DNA from: an uncultured Prevotellaceae bacterium
Lineage (GTDB): Bacteria; Bacteroidota; Bacteroidia; Bacteroidales; Bacteroidaceae
DNA length: 64,000 nucleotides
Assembly: GCA_902776935.1 (NCBI GenBank)
Contig: CACYRS010000002.1
Coordinates: 43,311 to 107,310, forward strand
Reading direction: 5' to 3'
The notes under the pieces were generated by a model that saw only the letters and a program-made list of their open reading frames with translations, had not been told where the DNA came from and made no database searches. This document shows, piece by piece, positions 44,909-52,625 of this stretch; the stretch's first letter is position 1; every line of letters begins with the position of its first letter. The position numbers and the translations under genes were made by a program.

Positions 44909-45448
44909 CTACTTGGCAGCGCCTAAGTAGCGGAATTTAAAGTTCTTGCCCTTGGCAGAGGGGAACTGGCTACGATCGTCGACACGCTCACGGAGATGTT
45001 CTACAATACGATTGTAACAGTCCATTCCTGACTCAGCCTTGACGTAAGCGATAAACTGTGTATCACGATACTGGAACTTTCCTGTTCCGGGAACGAGGAG
45101 CACACGTTTGAAATCAATCATTCCCTCGTACCATCCTGGACGTATCTCATTGAGTTTTACCAATGCTGGGGCTTGGGCCTTTGGGGTTACGGTAGGGATT
45201 GTATGTAGTGCCTTCTTTTCTTTGAAGTCTTCCATTGTTGCTGCTTCTGTCTTGATGATGATAAAGTATACTCTCGGACGGACCTTATAACGCTTGGGAT
45301 ACAATACCTCGCTACCAGCATACTGGCGGATGTCAGCCTCCAAAACAGGATTCATTTCTATTTCATCTATTGAACTGAGAAAATTTATAGCTTCGTCGAC
45401 ACTCGTTACCAGCGTCTCTTGGTCGAAATACCTTAAATATAGATTCAT
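44909..45448 (-). CDS. conserved Bacteroidales protein of unknown function
   Basis: 179 residues, soluble, no signal. Notable blocks are MNLYLRYFDQETLV, YPKRYKVRPRVYFIIIKTE, PGWYEGMIDFKRVLLVPGTG and a basic C-terminus (FPSAKGKNFKFRYLG). I recall close relatives across Bacteroidales but no characterised domain. The basic patches and position between tRNAs and ssb hint at nucleic-acid binding, which is inference. The frame is open upstream through tRNA-Gly, so the start is set at the ATG 40 bases after it. No promoter is visible in that gap. Confidence 0.75.
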   Translation of the reverse strand: MNLYLRYFDQETLVTSVDEAINFLSSIDEIEMNPVLEADIRQYAGSEVLYPKRYKVRPRVYFIIIKTEAATMEDFKEKKALHTIPTVTPKAQAPALVKLNEIRPGWYEGMIDFKRVLLVPGTGKFQYRDTQFIAYVKAESGMDCYNRIVEHLRERVDDRSQFPSAKGKNFKFRYLGAAK

Positions 45449-45487
45449 CTTGATAACTAAAAAAATGATGTTTTCCTTAATAAAAAG

Positions 45488-45560
45488 AGCGGAAAACGGG
45501 ACTCGGACCCGCGACCCCAACCTTGGCAAGGTTGTGCTCTACCAACTGAGCTATTTCCGC
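45488..45560 (-). tRNA. tRNA-Gly (GCC), copy 2 in transcription order
   Basis: Cloverleaf with a 7-pair acceptor (GCGGAAA/TTTCCGC), D-arm GCTC AGTTGGTA GAGC and anticodon stem-loop CAACC TTGCCAA GGTTG giving anticodon GCC. CCA is not encoded. It is identical to the copy at 45824-45896. Confidence 0.95.
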
Positions 45561-45576
45561 AGTTTAAAAAAATATG

Positions 45577-45660
45577 TGAAGAGGAGGAGACTCGAACTCC
45601 CACGTCGCAATTGACACTACCCCCTCAAAGTAGCGCGTCTACCAATTCCGCCACCTCTCC
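45577..45660 (-). tRNA. tRNA-Leu (GAG)
   Basis: Class II tRNA with a long variable arm. The anticodon stem-loop GCTAC TTTGAGG GGTAG gives GAG. The acceptor GGAGAGG/CCTCTTC contains one G-U. CCA is not encoded. Confidence 0.94.
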
Positions 45661-45689
45661 AACATACATAAATGCTGAATAAAAAAGAG

Positions 45690-45771
45690 TGCCCAGAACA
45701 GGACTCGAACCTGCACGCCTCACGGCACACGCACCTGAAACGTGCGCGTCTACCAATTCCGCCACCTGGGC
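45690..45771 (-). tRNA. tRNA-Leu (CAG)
   Basis: Class II tRNA. The anticodon stem-loop GCACG TTTCAGG TGCGT gives CAG. The acceptor GCCCAGG/TCTGGGC has one G-U, and the T-arm is GCAGG TTCGAGT CCTGT. CCA is not encoded. Confidence 0.94.
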
Positions 45772-45823
45772 AATTTGAATCATCAAAGCCATTCCTTGAT
45801 GCCTCTTTTTTGTTCAATAAGTG

Positions 45824-45896
45824 AGCGGAAAACGGGACTCGGACCCGCGACCCCAACCTTGGCAAGGTTGTGCTCTACCAACTGAGCTATTTCCGC
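45824..45896 (-). tRNA. tRNA-Gly (GCC), copy 1 in transcription order
   Basis: Same 73-base sequence as 45488-45560. It is first in the Gly-Leu-Leu-Gly cluster and lies about 43 bases downstream of the promoter box. Confidence 0.95.
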
Positions 45897-45938
45897 GTTT
45901 TATCCTCTCTTGAGGGCCATCTCTCTCGATTGCGGATG

Positions 45939-45969
45939 CAAAGGTAATGCTTTTTTCGGAACTGACAAA
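45939..45969 (-). promoter_or_regulatory. Bacteroidota promoter for the tRNA cluster
   Basis: On the minus strand TTTG (45966-45969), 19 bases, TACCTTTG (45939-45946). It is a full consensus promoter. No further promoter is visible before the unknown gene at 45448. Confidence 0.78.
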
Positions 45970-46032
45970 CTTTTTTCGTGATTTTTTTCAAAAAAAGTGC
46001 CATTTTATCGAAAAACACCCTATTTCGGGACT

Positions 46033-47160
46033 CTAATCCATACGATTTCGGTAATCTTCGTACGTAAACCGACGTAAAATCTCAAGTTCGCCATTCTCGT
46101 GAAGCATACCTATCGAAGGATGGGAAATACCATTAAAAGTATTGGTCTTGACTGTCGTATAATGAATCATGTCCTCGAAAATCACCTCTTCACCTATCTG
46201 AAGCTCGTGATCAAAAAGCCAGGAAGACATATAGTCACCGCTGAGACAGCTGTTACCCCCAAAACGATAAAGACTTTGAACTTTATGATTACTATCGGTG
46301 ATGTCGATGTGTTCAGCGCCACGAACCTCTGGATAATAGGGCATCTCGAGACAGTCGGGCATGTGACAGGTGAAGGATACATCGAGGATGGCAGTACGGA
46401 TACCCTTGTCCTCTACGATGTCTACCACATGAGAAACGAGAGGGCCAGTCTGCCATGCAAAGGCACTACCGGGCTCAAGGATCACCTTCAGCCAAGGATA
46501 ACGCATATGGAAATCCTGCATCATAGAGATAAGGAGATCAATGTCATAATCCTTACGGGTCATCAGATGACCACCCCCGAAATTTATCCACTTCAGTTGA
46601 GGGAACCATTTGGCAAACTTCTCCTCTATATGTACGAGAGTGCGTTGGAACACGTCTGCCCCACTCTCGCAATGACAATGACAATGGAATCCCTCTATGT
46701 CGGATGGCAGTTGCTCAGGCAGCTTATCGGCAGTAACGCCGAAACGGGTGCCAGGAGCACAAGGATTATATAATAATGTGTCTACCTCAGAATATTCCGG
46801 GTTAACCCTCAGACCTAACGACACACTAGCGGCACGCTCGTGATAACGCTCATACTGAGTAAGCGAGTTAAACGACAGATGCGATGAACATCTCACAATC
46901 TCGTCTATCTCATCGTCGGTATATGCCGGAGAGAAGGTGTGGGCAGGCGCCCCGAATTCCTCAAAAGCCAGACGGGCCTCGGAAAGAGAGCTGGCAGTTG
47001 TGGCATTGATGTACTCGCGAAAGATGGGAAAAGTCTTCCAGAGGGCGAAGGCCTTAAACGCAAGGATAATCTCTATATCGGCTTTCGCCGCAACATCAGC
47101 GATAAGCCTGAGGTTGCGGCGAAGCTTTTTCTCTTCTATAATATATATAGGTGTAGCCAT
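46033..47160 (-). CDS. nspC: carboxynorspermidine decarboxylase
   Basis: 375 residues, PLP-dependent alanine-racemase-fold decarboxylase. The PLP lysine is in ILAFKAFALW (Lys35). The glycine loop INFGGGHLM and the pyridine-ring acid in VILEPGSAFAW follow, and GGNSCLSGDYM carries the catalytic Cys from the second subunit. It decarboxylates carboxy(nor)spermidine in the alternative spermidine pathway. The dehydrogenase partner is not in this window. Its ATG directly abuts the TAA of the receiver-kinase gene, so the two are co-transcribed. Confidence 0.93.
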   Translation of the reverse strand: MATPIYIIEEKKLRRNLRLIADVAAKADIEIILAFKAFALWKTFPIFREYINATTASSLSEARLAFEEFGAPAHTFSPAYTDDEIDEIVRCSSHLSFNSLTQYERYHERAASVSLGLRVNPEYSEVDTLLYNPCAPGTRFGVTADKLPEQLPSDIEGFHCHCHCESGADVFQRTLVHIEEKFAKWFPQLKWINFGGGHLMTRKDYDIDLLISMMQDFHMRYPWLKVILEPGSAFAWQTGPLVSHVVDIVEDKGIRTAILDVSFTCHMPDCLEMPYYPEVRGAEHIDITDSNHKVQSLYRFGGNSCLSGDYMSSWLFDHELQIGEEVIFEDMIHYTTVKTNTFNGISHPSIGMLHENGELEILRRFTYEDYRNRMD

Positions 47161-48306
47161 TTACTCTTTTAATAGTGGAACAGTAAAACTGAAGGTTGAA
47201 CCCTGACCCTCGACAGACTCTACGTAACAGTCGCCACCATTCTTACGGGCGAAATCCTGACAGAGCTGAAGTCCAAGTCCTGAACCTTCCTCACCACCGG
47301 TACCGTATGTAGTCTCTCCCTTATGGAAGATGGTGTCGATACGGTCAGCTGCTATACCAACACCCTCGTCTTTCACGCTGACACGGGCAAAGTCACCCTC
47401 GTTAGCCATAAGAATCTGGATGGTGGAATTCTCAGGTGAGAACTTGATGGCGTTAGACATGAAGTTACGCAACACGGTCTTCATCATGTCATTATCAGCC
47501 TTCACCTTCAGAGGAGCCTCTGTCTTTTGCAGGTCGAGGGTGATATGTTTTGTCTGGGCTATCATCTCGAAGATTTCCACAACACCAGGGATGATATCGT
47601 TGAGGTCGAGATCCTGAAGCACGACATTAAGACGACCCGTCTGACTCTTTGTCCATTTCAGAAGGTTGTCGAGAAGGTCGTGTACCTCCTCTGACTCTCT
47701 GTTTGCCTGGTCAAGGAGAGTATAGAGCTCAGGGCCTACTGTCTCCTCGGATGTTGACTGAACCACTAGGTTGAGTACCATACGGATACTTGCCATAGGA
47801 GAACGGAGGTCATGGGCGATAACGGAATACATCTTATCGCGGTTATTAAGCGTGGCCTTCAGTTCTCTATTCTGCCTCTCGATGATTCGCTTTGCTGCAA
47901 CGAGGGATATCTGCTGCATCACACGCATAATGAGTTCCTCCTTGTTGAAGGGTTTGGTAAGGAAGTCGCTGGCTCCTACCTGGAATCCCTTTACGAGGTC
48001 CTGAGGGGTGTTAAGTGCCGTAAGGAAGATGATGGGTATATCCTTGAGCTCGTCGTCCTTCTTCATGATAACAGCGGTATCGAAACCGTTGATGTCGGGC
48101 ATCATCACGTCAAGAAGAATAAGATCGGGGTGCTCTTTGCGAGCCTGCTCTATACATGCATTACCGCAATTGGCGGTACATACCTGGAATTTCTCGTTGG
48201 TAAGTAAGATCTTAAGCAACAAAACGTTGCTCATCACATCGTCGACAATAAGTATCTTATAGTCACTACGGTTGATCTTTGATTCTAATGTTGCTCCAGC
48301 GTCCAT
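47161..48306 (-). CDS. hybrid: N-terminal receiver domain plus histidine kinase
   Basis: 381 residues. The receiver (about 15-135) has Asp22/Asp23, phospho-acceptor Asp66 in LLDVMMP and Lys118. A HisKA region has His165 in VIAHDLRSP. The HATPase domain has NFMSNAIKFSP, DEGVGIA and GTGGEEGSGLGLQL. There is no membrane segment, so it is cytoplasmic, and no output regulator is adjacent. Order receiver-then-kinase suggests the kinase is controlled by phosphotransfer from another protein. The consensus promoter lies 27 bases before the ATG. Linkage to polyamine synthesis (nspC) is positional only. Confidence 0.9.
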   Translation of the reverse strand: MDAGATLESKINRSDYKILIVDDVMSNVLLLKILLTNEKFQVCTANCGNACIEQARKEHPDLILLDVMMPDINGFDTAVIMKKDDELKDIPIIFLTALNTPQDLVKGFQVGASDFLTKPFNKEELIMRVMQQISLVAAKRIIERQNRELKATLNNRDKMYSVIAHDLRSPMASIRMVLNLVVQSTSEETVGPELYTLLDQANRESEEVHDLLDNLLKWTKSQTGRLNVVLQDLDLNDIIPGVVEIFEMIAQTKHITLDLQKTEAPLKVKADNDMMKTVLRNFMSNAIKFSPENSTIQILMANEGDFARVSVKDEGVGIAADRIDTIFHKGETTYGTGGEEGSGLGLQLCQDFARKNGGDCYVESVEGQGSTFSFTVPLLKE

Positions 48307-48332
48307 TGTTTAAACGTTGATTATTCAATCTG

Positions 48333-48364
48333 CAAAAATAATGGAATAATTTGAGATTTCCAAA
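48333..48364 (-). promoter_or_regulatory. Bacteroidota promoter for the hybrid kinase-nspC unit
   Basis: On the minus strand TTTG (48361-48364), 20 bases, TATTTTTG (48333-48340). Confidence 0.72.
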
Positions 48365-48408
48365 TTATTCCACTACTTTTTTGCTTTTTCACCCTCGAAA
48401 AGAGATAT

Positions 48409-48449
48409 TTCTATTAAAACAAGCCCGAAAATGACTTGTTTTAATAGAA
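48409..48449 (-). terminator. terminator hairpin spanning the uxaC stop codon
   Basis: TTCTATTAAAACAAG (48409-48423) and CTTGTTTTAATAGAA (48435-48449) form a perfect 15-pair stem with an 11-base loop. The last two uxaC codons and its TAA are part of the stem. Confidence 0.8.
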
Positions 48450-49847
48450 CTTGAAGTATCTCTTGGCGTTGTTGTAAGAGATATCCTCTACCATACGTCC
48501 GAGGATCTCCATATCACAAGGCAGCAGACCTTTCTCTACGTCATTGCCCAGGATATTACAGAGGATACGACGGAAATACTCATGACGAGGATAGCTCAGG
48601 AAAGAACGGGAGTCGGTAAGCATACCTACGAAACGACTCAGCAGTCCGAGTACAGAGAGGGCATTCATCTGACGAATCATGCCGTCCATCTGATCATTAA
48701 ACCACCAGCCGCTACCAAACTGAATCTTTCCTGGTTCGCCACCTTGGAAGTTACCAAGCATAGTAGCGATAACCTCGTTGGCGCAAGGATTGAGGGTATA
48801 GAGGATGGTGCGTGTGAGCTTGTCCTCCATGTTCAGTTTGTTGAGGAACTTAGACATCGCCTTAGCGGTGTTGAATTCACCGATAGAGTCGAAACCTGTG
48901 TCGGCACCAAGCTGGTTGTACATCTTTGTGTTGTTGTCGCGGATAGCGCCATAGTGGAACTGCTGTGTCCAGTCGGCATCAGCATCCATCTCTGCCATAA
49001 CGGTGAGGAAACAGTTCTTGTACTGACGGATCTCGAACTCGGAGAGCTGCTGACCACGCATAGCCTTCTCGAAGATTGTCTCAATCTGAGAGTCGGTATA
49101 GTCCTCGTCATAGAACTCCTCGATACCGTGATCGGAGAGCTTACAGCCGTTAGCCTCGAAGAAGTCATGACGATTCTTCAGGGCGTCAACCATATCAGCA
49201 AACTTCACGATGTTTACTCCGCTAACCTCTGAGAGCTGTGCAACATACTTAGAGAACTCAGGCTTCTCGATGTTCATAGCCTTGTCAGGACGCCATGCTG
49301 GAATCATGATAGGATCATCGGCAGCTTTGTGCTTGGCATACTCGATGTGGTTATGAAGGTCGTCAACGGGATCGTCGGTAGTACATACACACTCCACATT
49401 ATAGTGCTTCATCAGACCACGGGCAGAGTATTCTGGCTGCTGGAGTTTCTCGTTACACTCATCGAAAATCTCACGGGCTGTCTTTGGAGAGAGCTGCTTC
49501 TCAATGCCAAAGGCAGTCTTCAATTCAAGGTGAGTCCAGTGATACAATGGGTTACGGAAGGTATAAGGCACAGTCTCTGCCCACTTCTCGAACTTCTCCC
49601 AGTCGGAGGTATCCTTGCCTGTGCAATATTTCTCATCGATACCGTTGGTACGCATAGCACGCCACTTATAGTGGTCGCCGCCAAGCCATAACTCGGTGAT
49701 ACTCTTGAAACGATGGTCGTTGGCAACCATCTCAGGGATAAGATGACAATGGTAGTCGATGATGGGCATCTTTGCCGCATGATTGTGATACAAGTCCTGA
49801 GCCAACTTGGTCTCAAGAACGAAGTTATCATCATTGAACTGCTTCAT
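48441..49847 (-). CDS. uxaC: glucuronate/galacturonate isomerase
   Basis: 468 residues, the standard UxaC length. DYHCHL is the amidohydrolase-type metal motif near the start. WKFE-type substrate contacts, the TDDPVDDL block and the C-terminal LTDSRSFLSYPRHEYFRR are all present. It converts D-glucuronate to fructuronate or galacturonate to tagaturonate, an entry to pectin and glycan uronate use. Open frame extends to 49898, but the ATG at 49847 is correct: it gives the family length and lies downstream of the promoter box at 49887-49894. No other uronate genes are nearby. Confidence 0.95.
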   Translation of the reverse strand: MKQFNDDNFVLETKLAQDLYHNHAAKMPIIDYHCHLIPEMVANDHRFKSITELWLGGDHYKWRAMRTNGIDEKYCTGKDTSDWEKFEKWAETVPYTFRNPLYHWTHLELKTAFGIEKQLSPKTAREIFDECNEKLQQPEYSARGLMKHYNVECVCTTDDPVDDLHNHIEYAKHKAADDPIMIPAWRPDKAMNIEKPEFSKYVAQLSEVSGVNIVKFADMVDALKNRHDFFEANGCKLSDHGIEEFYDEDYTDSQIETIFEKAMRGQQLSEFEIRQYKNCFLTVMAEMDADADWTQQFHYGAIRDNNTKMYNQLGADTGFDSIGEFNTAKAMSKFLNKLNMEDKLTRTILYTLNPCANEVIATMLGNFQGGEPGKIQFGSGWWFNDQMDGMIRQMNALSVLGLLSRFVGMLTDSRSFLSYPRHEYFRRILCNILGNDVEKGLLPCDMEILGRMVEDISYNNAKRYFKFY

Positions 49848-49886
49848 AATTTTGTTATTTGTTTTAGAAGTTATATAAATTTTCTG

Positions 49887-49894
49887 CAAAGATA
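49887..49894 (-). promoter_or_regulatory. candidate -7 element (TATCTTTG) for uxaC
   Basis: The minus-strand TATCTTTG lies 39 bases before the ATG. It is divergent from the ansA box only 23 bases away. Confidence 0.6.
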
Positions 49895-49917
49895 ACAATA
49901 ATATCGCATAAAATAAC

Positions 49918-49925
49918 TATCTTTG
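49918..49925 (+). promoter_or_regulatory. candidate -7 element (TATCTTTG) for ansA
   Basis: TATCTTTG lies 30 bases before the ATG at 49956 and excludes the in-frame start at 49923. Confidence 0.6.
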
Positions 49926-49955
49926 CAGCAAAATAGTTACGTAAACGTTATCTTT

Positions 49956-50987
49956 ATGCAGCGTAGGATTCTACTTATCTATACCGGCGGCACCATCGGC
50001 ATGAACCGCAACCCGAAAACAGGAGCCCTGGAACCGTTCGATTTCGAGCACCTGCTGAACAATGTACCAGAACTGGTTCAGTTTGATACTATCATAGAGA
50101 CATTCCAGTTTACTCCGCCCATCGATTCCAGCGACATGTCGCCAGCACTATGGACAGACCTCTCACATTGTATAGCAGACCACTACGAGCAGTATGACGG
50201 TTTTGTGGTGCTTCACGGCACAGACACGATGGCTTATACCGCCTCTGCCCTATCCTACATGCTTGAGAATCTCACAAAGCCTGTGATATTTACTGGGTCG
50301 CAGCTACCTATCGGACAGTTGCGTACTGACGGAAAAGAGAATCTCATATCATCGATAGAGATAGCGGCAGCATGCGATGACGAGGGACATGCGCTGGTGC
50401 CTGAGGTGGGTATCTATTTCAACAGTCATCTGCTGAGAGGTAATCGTACCACGAAACAGAGTGCGGAGGAGTTTAATGCCTTCGAATCATTCAACTATCC
50501 CCATCTGGTAGATGCCGGAGTGAATATCACCTATCACCATGAGCGTATACTGAAGCCCGACTTCTCAAAGGCGATGACTCCTCATTTCCGTCTCGACAAT
50601 AATGTCATCATCTTCTCGCTCTTCCCAGGTATCCGCGAAGACCTTATCCGTCATATCATCCATACCCCCAACCTCAAGGCCATCGTGATGCGTACCTTCG
50701 GATCAGGCAATGCCCCGCAGAGTCCATGGCTGCTGAATGCCCTGAAGGAGGGATACAAGAGTGGTAAGGTGATAGTGAACATCAGCCAATGTCTGCAAGG
50801 TGCTGTGGAGATGTCACGCTATGACTGCGGATATCATCTGCAGGAGGCAGGAGTGATAAGCGGTAGGGATATGACAGTAGAGTCTGCAGTAACCAAACTG
50901 ATGTTTCTTCAGTCTCATTACCCAGACTCTCCTGATATCGTGCGCTCTCTTATGCAACAAAGCATACGAGGCGAGATGACTATTTAA
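49956..50987 (+). CDS. ansA: type I L-asparaginase
   Basis: 343 residues. The N-terminal nucleophile motif is LIYTGGTIGM with Thr13, and the second motif is LHGTDTMAYTASALSYMLE. GSQLPIGQLRTDGKENL and FGSGNAPQSPWLL are typical of the cytoplasmic type. There is no signal peptide. It hydrolyses asparagine to aspartate, which Bacteroidales can ferment to succinate through fumarate using Dcu transport; the Dcu gene is elsewhere in this window. Its stop overlaps that of the convergent porin gene within TTAA. Confidence 0.93.
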   Translation: MQRRILLIYTGGTIGMNRNPKTGALEPFDFEHLLNNVPELVQFDTIIETFQFTPPIDSSDMSPALWTDLSHCIADHYEQYDGFVVLHGTDTMAYTASALSYMLENLTKPVIFTGSQLPIGQLRTDGKENLISSIEIAAACDDEGHALVPEVGIYFNSHLLRGNRTTKQSAEEFNAFESFNYPHLVDAGVNITYHHERILKPDFSKAMTPHFRLDNNVIIFSLFPGIREDLIRHIIHTPNLKAIVMRTFGSGNAPQSPWLLNALKEGYKSGKVIVNISQCLQGAVEMSRYDCGYHLQEAGVISGRDMTVESAVTKLMFLQSHYPDSPDIVRSLMQQSIRGEMTI

Positions 50988-52582
50988 AAGGTGTAGCCGA
51001 CGGTGAAGAGCACCTGATGGCGATTGTTCTTCACCTCTACAGGGTCGCAGATGTTGTTTTCTGGATTTTGTACATCGAAATGGTCACCTTCAACATAACT
51101 CATGAATGGCATGAACTCACCCTTCTGCGTGGAATACTGGTAGGCGAAGGCAAGATTCAGGTCGCCAAACTGATAACCAAGACCACAGGTGATACGATTG
51201 GTACCTTTCCAGTTGGTGAAGTCTGTTGCCGAACTGTAATATGAGCCTTCGCTCTGAATGGTGCCATCCTTGAATCCATCCTCATTGTACATAGGAGAAA
51301 CATAGTTGTAACCCAGGCGTACTGCCATCTCAGGGATAGGCTTAAGCTCTGCACCTAACTTCAAGGTATATACGCCCTTAAGGGTCTGCTCGGTATGACG
51401 GTTCATCTCAGAGTCGCTCCTGCTGTTCTCACGATATGTGTCTGTCCAATAGTCGTAATATCTGCCTGTGCCATAACGGGTGTCGAGAGAGCCATAGTCA
51501 GCATACTCGAAGCCAGCGCCAAGGGCAAGCATCTGTCCTACGGTATGACCAAGACTCAGACCAAACTTCCAAGGAGTCCAGAGCTTGTAGTCTAGCGACT
51601 CGCTGTTTGAGACAACAGTAGGGCTGTTGCCAGAGATTAAAATCGATGTGGAGTTCTCTGTGGTGAGATTGTAGAAAGTTGGAGTGGCTACAGAGAGTCC
51701 GAATCGGAATGGTGACTCCTCGATAGGACGGATGATGATACCTCCCTTGATATCGAAACCTGTACCAGAGATCTCACGATCATCATTGACAAGGATATTG
51801 AAACCATCGAGACTCTCTTTATACTCACCATAGTGCTTATAGTGAACACCATGAACCCCGACTGTCAATCCCCAATAGAAACGATCATTCACGTTACCGC
51901 TCAGGTTGAAGTCATACTCTCCGATATATCCCTTGTGATTACGGTTCAAGGTGTAAGCTGAAGCTTCATCATAATACCAAGCATTATCGTCGGTATCGAA
52001 GTTCAGGTTACGGGTGTACATGTCGTCGAGCTGGTTGCAGGATGCAAAGGGCTTATCGATGTTAGGCCATCCTTTTGAATCCATTCCGTCGTAGAGCAAG
52101 CCGTTCTTTGCCTTTTCATAGGTAAGCTTGTTCTGAGAGGCCGTGAATTTGTTACCATCATAATCTGTGAACACAGGGAGATTATCTGCTGCAGAGAGGA
52201 TAAATCCGAAGTTACGGCTCTTATGATAGTTGAAGGCGAAGTTGGTATAGGAACTCTCGCCAGTACGCATCGACAATACGAATCCTATCTGATCGAAACT
52301 CATACGGGTCTTATTTGATCCGGCGAAGTCTTTGGCATCCTCCTGGGAATTGAAACCGAAGGATGTGCTTACGCTTGACTTACGGAACAGACCTATACCT
52401 GCGGGGTTGCTACCGATGGTGGATATGTCGGCTCCAAGGGCATCCATAGCACCTCCCATACCCACGTAGCGAGCAGTACCGTTGAGATCTTCTGTTGCTA
52501 TCTTAGCATTCTCATAAGTCTCCTGTGCAACAACGGGCATAGCCGCAGCCAGGACAAATATTGAAACAAATATCTTCTTCAT
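50984..52582 (-). CDS. OmpP1/FadL/TodX-like outer membrane protein
   Basis: 532 residues. A signal peptide (MKKIFVSIFVLAAAMPVVAQ) is followed by the family's N-terminal hatch block YVGMGGAMDALGADISTIGSNPAGIGLFRKSS. Many alternating beta strands follow, ending with a C-terminal aromatic strand (RHQVLFTVGYTF). FadL-type porins let hydrophobic compounds cross the outer membrane; the ligand is unknown. It lies 43 bases downstream of a Tyr/Trp-rich secreted protein and is probably co-transcribed with it. Confidence 0.86.
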   Translation of the reverse strand: MKKIFVSIFVLAAAMPVVAQETYENAKIATEDLNGTARYVGMGGAMDALGADISTIGSNPAGIGLFRKSSVSTSFGFNSQEDAKDFAGSNKTRMSFDQIGFVLSMRTGESSYTNFAFNYHKSRNFGFILSAADNLPVFTDYDGNKFTASQNKLTYEKAKNGLLYDGMDSKGWPNIDKPFASCNQLDDMYTRNLNFDTDDNAWYYDEASAYTLNRNHKGYIGEYDFNLSGNVNDRFYWGLTVGVHGVHYKHYGEYKESLDGFNILVNDDREISGTGFDIKGGIIIRPIEESPFRFGLSVATPTFYNLTTENSTSILISGNSPTVVSNSESLDYKLWTPWKFGLSLGHTVGQMLALGAGFEYADYGSLDTRYGTGRYYDYWTDTYRENSRSDSEMNRHTEQTLKGVYTLKLGAELKPIPEMAVRLGYNYVSPMYNEDGFKDGTIQSEGSYYSSATDFTNWKGTNRITCGLGYQFGDLNLAFAYQYSTQKGEFMPFMSYVEGDHFDVQNPENNICDPVEVKNNRHQVLFTVGYTF

Positions 52583-52625
52583 AACACTATTATCATTTAT
52601 TCTTTAACCTTTATCATTTAATATC

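Noticed and set aside
45294-45614. Protein frame running through the tRNA genes (ENGTRTRDPNLGK...)
   Set aside because: This is a translated antisense of tRNA-Gly, a common false prediction.
45617-45865. 82-residue frame with GGGIGRRARFR-type sequence
   Set aside because: It is translation of tRNA-Leu and tRNA-Gly sequence, not a protein.
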